This document shows, piece after piece, positions 60,225 through 64,000 of a DNA stretch of 64,000 nucleotides; position 1 is the first letter of the stretch, and each line of letters starts with the position of its first letter. The notes beneath the pieces are model-generated. The model searched no databases. It had not been told where the DNA came from and saw only the letters and a list, made by a program, of their open reading frames with translations. The stretch is from Hyperoodon ampullatus (lineage: Eukaryota > Chordata > Mammalia > Artiodactyla > Ziphiidae), in the NCBI GenBank assembly GCA_949752795.1, contig OX457058.1, positions 160,893,353 through 160,957,352 of the forward strand. The letters are read 5' to 3'. The position numbers and the translations under genes were made by a program.

Positions 60225-60545
60225 AAGATAGGAGATAAAATAAAATAAAAAAGTTGTTAAAATAAAAAATAATTACTAAAAGAATATTTTTTCAAAAAGT
60301 AATAATAAAAAGAAAGAAACAAAGAAAGAAGGGAGCAACCAAACCAAAAAAGAAATCCATCAATGATAGCAAGGCTAAAAACTATAGTTAAAAAAAAAAC
60401 AAATAAAACAAACAAAACAAACAAACAAAAAAAAACGGACAGACCAAACCCTAGGACAAATGGTAAAAGCAAAGCTATACAGACAAAATAACACACAGAA
60501 GCATACACATACACACTCACAAAAAGAAAAAGGGGGAAATATATA
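60225..60545 (-). repeat. A/T-rich low-complexity block in L1B 5' UTR
   Basis: A-rich on the plus strand (AAATAAAATAAAAAAG, AAACAAACAAAACAAAC), so T-rich in L1B sense. It occupies the place of the C/T-rich tract of L1A but has a different sequence. A hydrophobic Phe/Leu/Tyr frame (60257-60829, minus strand) results from it. Confidence 0.8.
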
Positions 60546-60549
60546 TATA

Positions 60550-61769
60550 TATATAGTTGTTCCCAAATCCACCTCCTCCATTTTGGATGATTCATTGTCT
60601 GTTCAGGTATTCCACAGATGCAGGGTACATCAAGATGATTGTGGAGATTTAATCCACTGCTCCTGAGGCTGCTGGGAGAGATTTCCCTTTCTCTTCTTTG
60701 TTCGCACAGCTCCTGGCCTTCTGCTTTGTATTTGGTTCTGCCTCTGCATGTAGGTCGTCTGAATTCGTCTGTTCTTCTCTCAGACAGGATGGGGTTAAAG
60801 GAGCAGCTGATTCGGGGGCTCTGGATCACTCAGGCCAGGGGGAGGGAGAGGTAGAGATGCAGGGCAAGCCTGCGGCAGCTGAGGCCGGCAGGATGTTGCA
60901 GCAGCCTGAGGCGCACTGTGCATTCTCCCGGGGAAGTTGTCCCTGGATCACAGAACCCTGGCAGTGGTGGGCTGCACAGGCTCCCTGGAAGGGGGTGTGG
61001 ATAGTGACCTGTGCTCATACACAGGTTTCTTGGTGCTGGCAGCAGCAGCCTTAGCATCTCATGCCCGTCTCTGGGGTCCATGCTGATAGCTGCGTCTCGC
61101 GCCCGTCTCTGGAGCTCCTTTAAGCAGCGCTCTTAATCCCTTCTCCTTGAGCACCAGGAAACCAAGAAAAAGTCTCTTGCCTCTACGGCAGGTCCAGAAT
61201 TTTCCCCGGACTCCCTCCCGGCTATCCATGGCACACTAGCCCCTTCAGGCTGTGTTCACACCGCCAACCCCAGTCCTCTCCCTGGGATCCGACCTCCTAA
61301 GCCTGAGCCTCAGCTCCCAGCCCCACCTGCCCTGGCGGGTGAGCAGACAAGCCTCTCAGGTTGTTGAGTGCTGGTCGGCACCGATCCTCTGTGCAGGAAT
61401 CTCTCTGCTTTGCCCTCCGCACCCCTGTTGCTGTGCTCTCCTCTGCGGCTCCGAAGCTCCCCGCTCTGCCACCCGCAGTCTCCGCCCGCCAAGGGGGTTC
61501 CTAGTGTGTAGAAACCTTTCCTCCTTCACAGCTCCCTCCCACTGGTGCAGGTCTCGTCCCTATTCTTTTGTCTCTGTTTTTTCTTTTTTCTTTTGCGCTA
61601 CCCAGGTACGTGGGGAGTTTCCTGCCTTTTGGGAGGTCTGAGGTCTTCTGCCAGCGTTCAGTAGGTGTTCTGTAGGAGTTGTTCCACGTGTAGATGTATT
61701 TCTGATGTATTTGTGGGGAGGAAGGTGATCTTCACGTCTTACTCTTCTGCCATCTTGAAGCTCCTCCTG
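60550..61769 (-). promoter_or_regulatory. L1B 5' UTR promoter part
   Basis: GC-rich, with CpGs and a start AGGAGCTTCAAGATGGCAGAAGAG. AAGATGGCAG keeps most of the YY1-type site. One copy only of the unit that is tripled in L1A lies near 60560-60600. Likely inactive given the broken ORFs, but the promoter cannot be excluded. Confidence 0.6.
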
Positions 61770-61774
61770 AAGTT

Positions 61775-62715
61775 TCTTGTTGGAGAGAATGCAGAGCTGA
61801 TTTTTAAGGGACTTTGAAAAATTCTTGAAGATTGAGGAAGAAAGCAATGCCCATTTAGTGGAAATGTGAGCCTGAGGAAATTCATCTTCAGATTGGGTTT
61901 AAATAATTCCTGCTCTGCCTTCCCTTCTCTTCTTTCCTTTAATGGGCCTCTACTGCATTCTTATTAAATATGAATTCTCCCTCCTTGGGGTAGAAAAGAG
62001 ACAATGCTCCATTCCCCATGGAGCTTGCCTCCGATCATTAGACAGCTGAACTGTAAAAATTTTAACAATACTTTGTGCGTTTTGGTGAGTATAAAGTTAA
62101 CTGGTGTATTTCTCATGATTAATTTTATCATTGGAATATGGGAGTCTAAACACTGTGTGCAAATATATGCAAATTAATTGAAGGTACGGATTCAAATCAA
62201 GAACCAGGCTCTTAAAGCAAACATAAGGTTATCCAAGTTACGTTCATGATAGTTAACTTTCTTCTCTCCATTAATATTTCAAAGTTTGTCACTAATATTC
62301 TTAAATAACAGTATTCATTATTCTATTCTAGTTACCATTTCTCTATCTGGACTATTGCTCTGGCCTTTGAACTATTCCTAGTGACATTCTGAACATTATT
62401 TGTAGTTTAATAAGGTCTCTAGACTACAGAAAGAAATAATTCAGAATTTCAGATACTTAGGTAGTAAGATGATAATCTTGAACACCATTAAATTTTACTC
62501 ATAAAAACACCTACTTGTGACACTTGCCTCAAGCAGTGTATATACAGTAGCATACACATGCAGCTATTTCTATGGTCATTTTCTTATCTGAGCTTTGATA
62601 GTATCTTCACAAATAGATGAAGCATGTATAATTACTCTATATTATATTTAAGTAAACAAAGGTCCAGAGGCAAGAAATGGCATGTTTCAGGTTGTCTATG
62701 AAATAACTGACAGTT
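61775..62715. other. Stretch without a recognised gene
   Basis: A weak MIR-like end may lie at about 62600-62700 (AGTAAACAAAGGTCCAGAGG). Otherwise nothing recognised. Confidence 0.35.
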
Positions 62716-62718
62716 ACA

Positions 62719-63120
62719 TGTATTAGTTTGCTTGGGCAGCTGTAACAAAGTACCACAAACTGGGTGGCTTAGACAACAGAAATGTATCATCTTACAGTTC
62801 TTGAGTTCAAAAGCCTGGAATCAGGGTATCGATGGGTCGGTTCCTTCCAAGGACTGTAAAGGAAGGATTTGTTCCATGCCTCTCTTCTTGGTTTGTGTTT
62901 GGCTGTCTTCATGTTCAAATGACATTCTGTTTGTATGCCAAATTTCCCCTTTTATGAGAACATCAGTCCTATTGGATTAGGGGTCACACTAATAAACTCA
63001 CTTTAAGTTTATCACCTCTGTAGGGACCCTGTTTCCAAATACAGTCACATTCTGAGGTAGTGGAGGTTAGGACTTCAACATATGAATTTGGGAGGGGACA
63101 CAATTCAACCCAAAACATTA
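62719..63120 (-). repeat. MLT1-type MaLR LTR, antisense
   Basis: TGTATTAGTTTGCTTGGGC, ACCACAAACTGGGTGGCTTAG, AATACAGTCACATTCTGAGG, GGACTTCAACATATGAATTTG and ACACAATTCAACCCA are the reverse complement of the MLT1 consensus from end to start. No internal region. About 400 bp, so close to full LTR length. Confidence 0.75.
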
Positions 63121-64000
63121 TAAAGCACACATCTCTAGATTTTACTACTCAATGTTTTTACTGTCATACCTGGCTGCTGAGGAAAGTTAGGAAAGTGTTA
63201 GCAGAGATGAATCAAAACAGAGTTGAATGGTTGGGAAAATAGGGACAAGGTAGGCAGTCATGGGGAAAGTTAAAAAAAAAAAGTCAAGTACCACAGCTTG
63301 AAAACAGATCACAAAATTACCCCTAGATGGTTTTAAATTTGATAATACATGCATTTCCTTTTATACTTTGATAGGATTAACTACAGCAAAAGAAAAGTTT
63401 AGTAGCAAGTAAGTAAACACTTGCCTATTCTATTTAGTTTATGGTAATAAATTCCAATTATTTTGAAATAACATTGTTCTGCACAACCTAGAGTTAACTT
63501 CAAGAACTTCCTTCTCCTCTCTAAGTACCAAAGACAAATGACTATGCCAAATTCTTTGGCAGGGCTCCATTTATTTAAAGCTCAGCTATGCTTTTCTTTC
63601 TCCCTCTGCTGAGGGGGTGCGGGGAGGGGAGAAAATACACATGGACCAAATGCTGAGCCTGTTGTTGATGCTGTGATTTCAGAAGAGGAGTGATCTAAGC
63701 CTGAGGTTCAGCTCCTCTGTTTAGCAGCATCTATAGAGAAATTATCTTAATAGGAATGGATAACAGTTTATTGTGTAAATCTGGGCGGGTCACTGTCTCA
63801 CCTTCCCACCCCCCAATCTTCCTGCCCCTCTAACCCCATAAAATATTGAAGCTATTAATTCAAAGGACACATTCAGAGGTCCTGTTTTGTTCTGTCCCTA
63901 ATCGTGGTCTCATAAATATTTGAAAATTACAGCTAGAGCCAAGCTGTGCTTCTCATATAATGGAACTGCAGGCTAGTCTAACCAGTACAATCCTTTAAAG
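63120..64000. other. Stretch without a recognised gene
   Basis: No repeat family, exon or RNA gene recognised up to the end of the window. Confidence 0.35.

Larger units (their letters stand above)
54121..61769 (-). mobile_element. Near full-length but broken L1 (L1B)
   Basis: Reaches from its poly(T) end and AACATCTTTATTGGAG at 54121 to the 5' end at 61769, where the minus strand reads AGGAGGAGCTTCAAGATGGCAG, parallel to the L1A start. Length about 7.6 kb, including two SINE insertions (56031-56246, 60015-60218). ORF1 and ORF2 are both disrupted. I found no clear target duplication. It is older than L1A and older than the two SINEs within it. Confidence 0.93.

Noticed and set aside
60257..60829. 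190-codon minus-strand frame with hydrophobic stretches, membrane-protein-like
   Set aside because: It runs over the T-rich block of the L1B 5' UTR, so Phe/Leu/Tyr runs are expected by composition. It starts with GTG. Only its first half is kept as a finding in comparison with L1A.
54121..61769. A target-site duplication for L1B
   Set aside because: Left flank (GTCCATTAGAGAC) and right flank (GAAGTTTCTTGTTGG) share no run beyond a few bases, so none is claimed.
1..64000. CRISPR arrays, bacterial operons or prophage
   Set aside because: Repeat families, AT-rich non-coding sequence and L1/SINE content are mammalian. No regularly spaced repeat array was seen.

Overview
This window looks like non-coding mammalian DNA, most likely from a cetacean (whale or dolphin). 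It holds at least twelve tRNA-derived SINEs of the CHR-2/CHR-1 type (conserved 5' ends such as CTTCCCTGGTGG; flanks often GGGAAGCCC on the other strand). Most have poly(A) or poly(T) tails and good target-site duplications. No BovB, Bov-A2, Alu, B1/B2 or pig PRE-1 elements were seen. That combination fits cetaceans better than ruminants, primates, rodents or pigs. It is inferred from repeat content only. I found no convincing host protein-coding exon, tRNA, rRNA or CRISPR array, so the window is probably intergenic or a large intron.

Layout. 1-24.7 kb: old MIR and L2 remnants, a truncated L1 (7.6-9.4 kb), four CHR-2 SINEs and one CHR-1/Bov-tA-like SINE, a decayed zinc-finger copy (about 14.1-14.7 kb, minus strand), nested MLT2-type LTRs (16.9-17.9 kb), an ancient L1 fragment (19.5-20.7 kb), a repeat-poor block (20.7-22.7 kb) and a MER2 transposon. 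24.7-32.1 kb: a 7.3-kb full-length L1 on the plus strand (called L1A here), with intact ORF1 and ORF2 and a perfect 17-bp target-site duplication. It is the outstanding feature of the window. 32-50 kb: microsatellites, a solo LTR candidate (36.5-37.1 kb), a dense run of SINEs, a Tigger/pogo transposon remnant (38.8-39.9 kb), a tiny truncated L1, two hAT-type elements including MER20, and old L1 fragments. 50.7-61.8 kb: three minus-strand L1 segments. The last (called L1B here) is near full length but broken and carries two later SINE insertions. 61.8-64 kb: an MLT1-type LTR and unremarkable sequence.

The only plausibly functional coding system is L1A. Its ORF1 gives an RNA-binding trimeric chaperone and its ORF2 an endonuclease/reverse transcriptase; together they copy L1 RNA into new sites and can also mobilise SINEs such as the CHR elements. 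L1A and L1B lie in opposite orientation and differ in the make-up of their 5' UTRs (tandem units and a polypyrimidine tract in L1A, an A/T-rich block in L1B), which suggests regulatory turnover between L1 generations. I did not find a convincing new biological system beyond these mobile-element observations.
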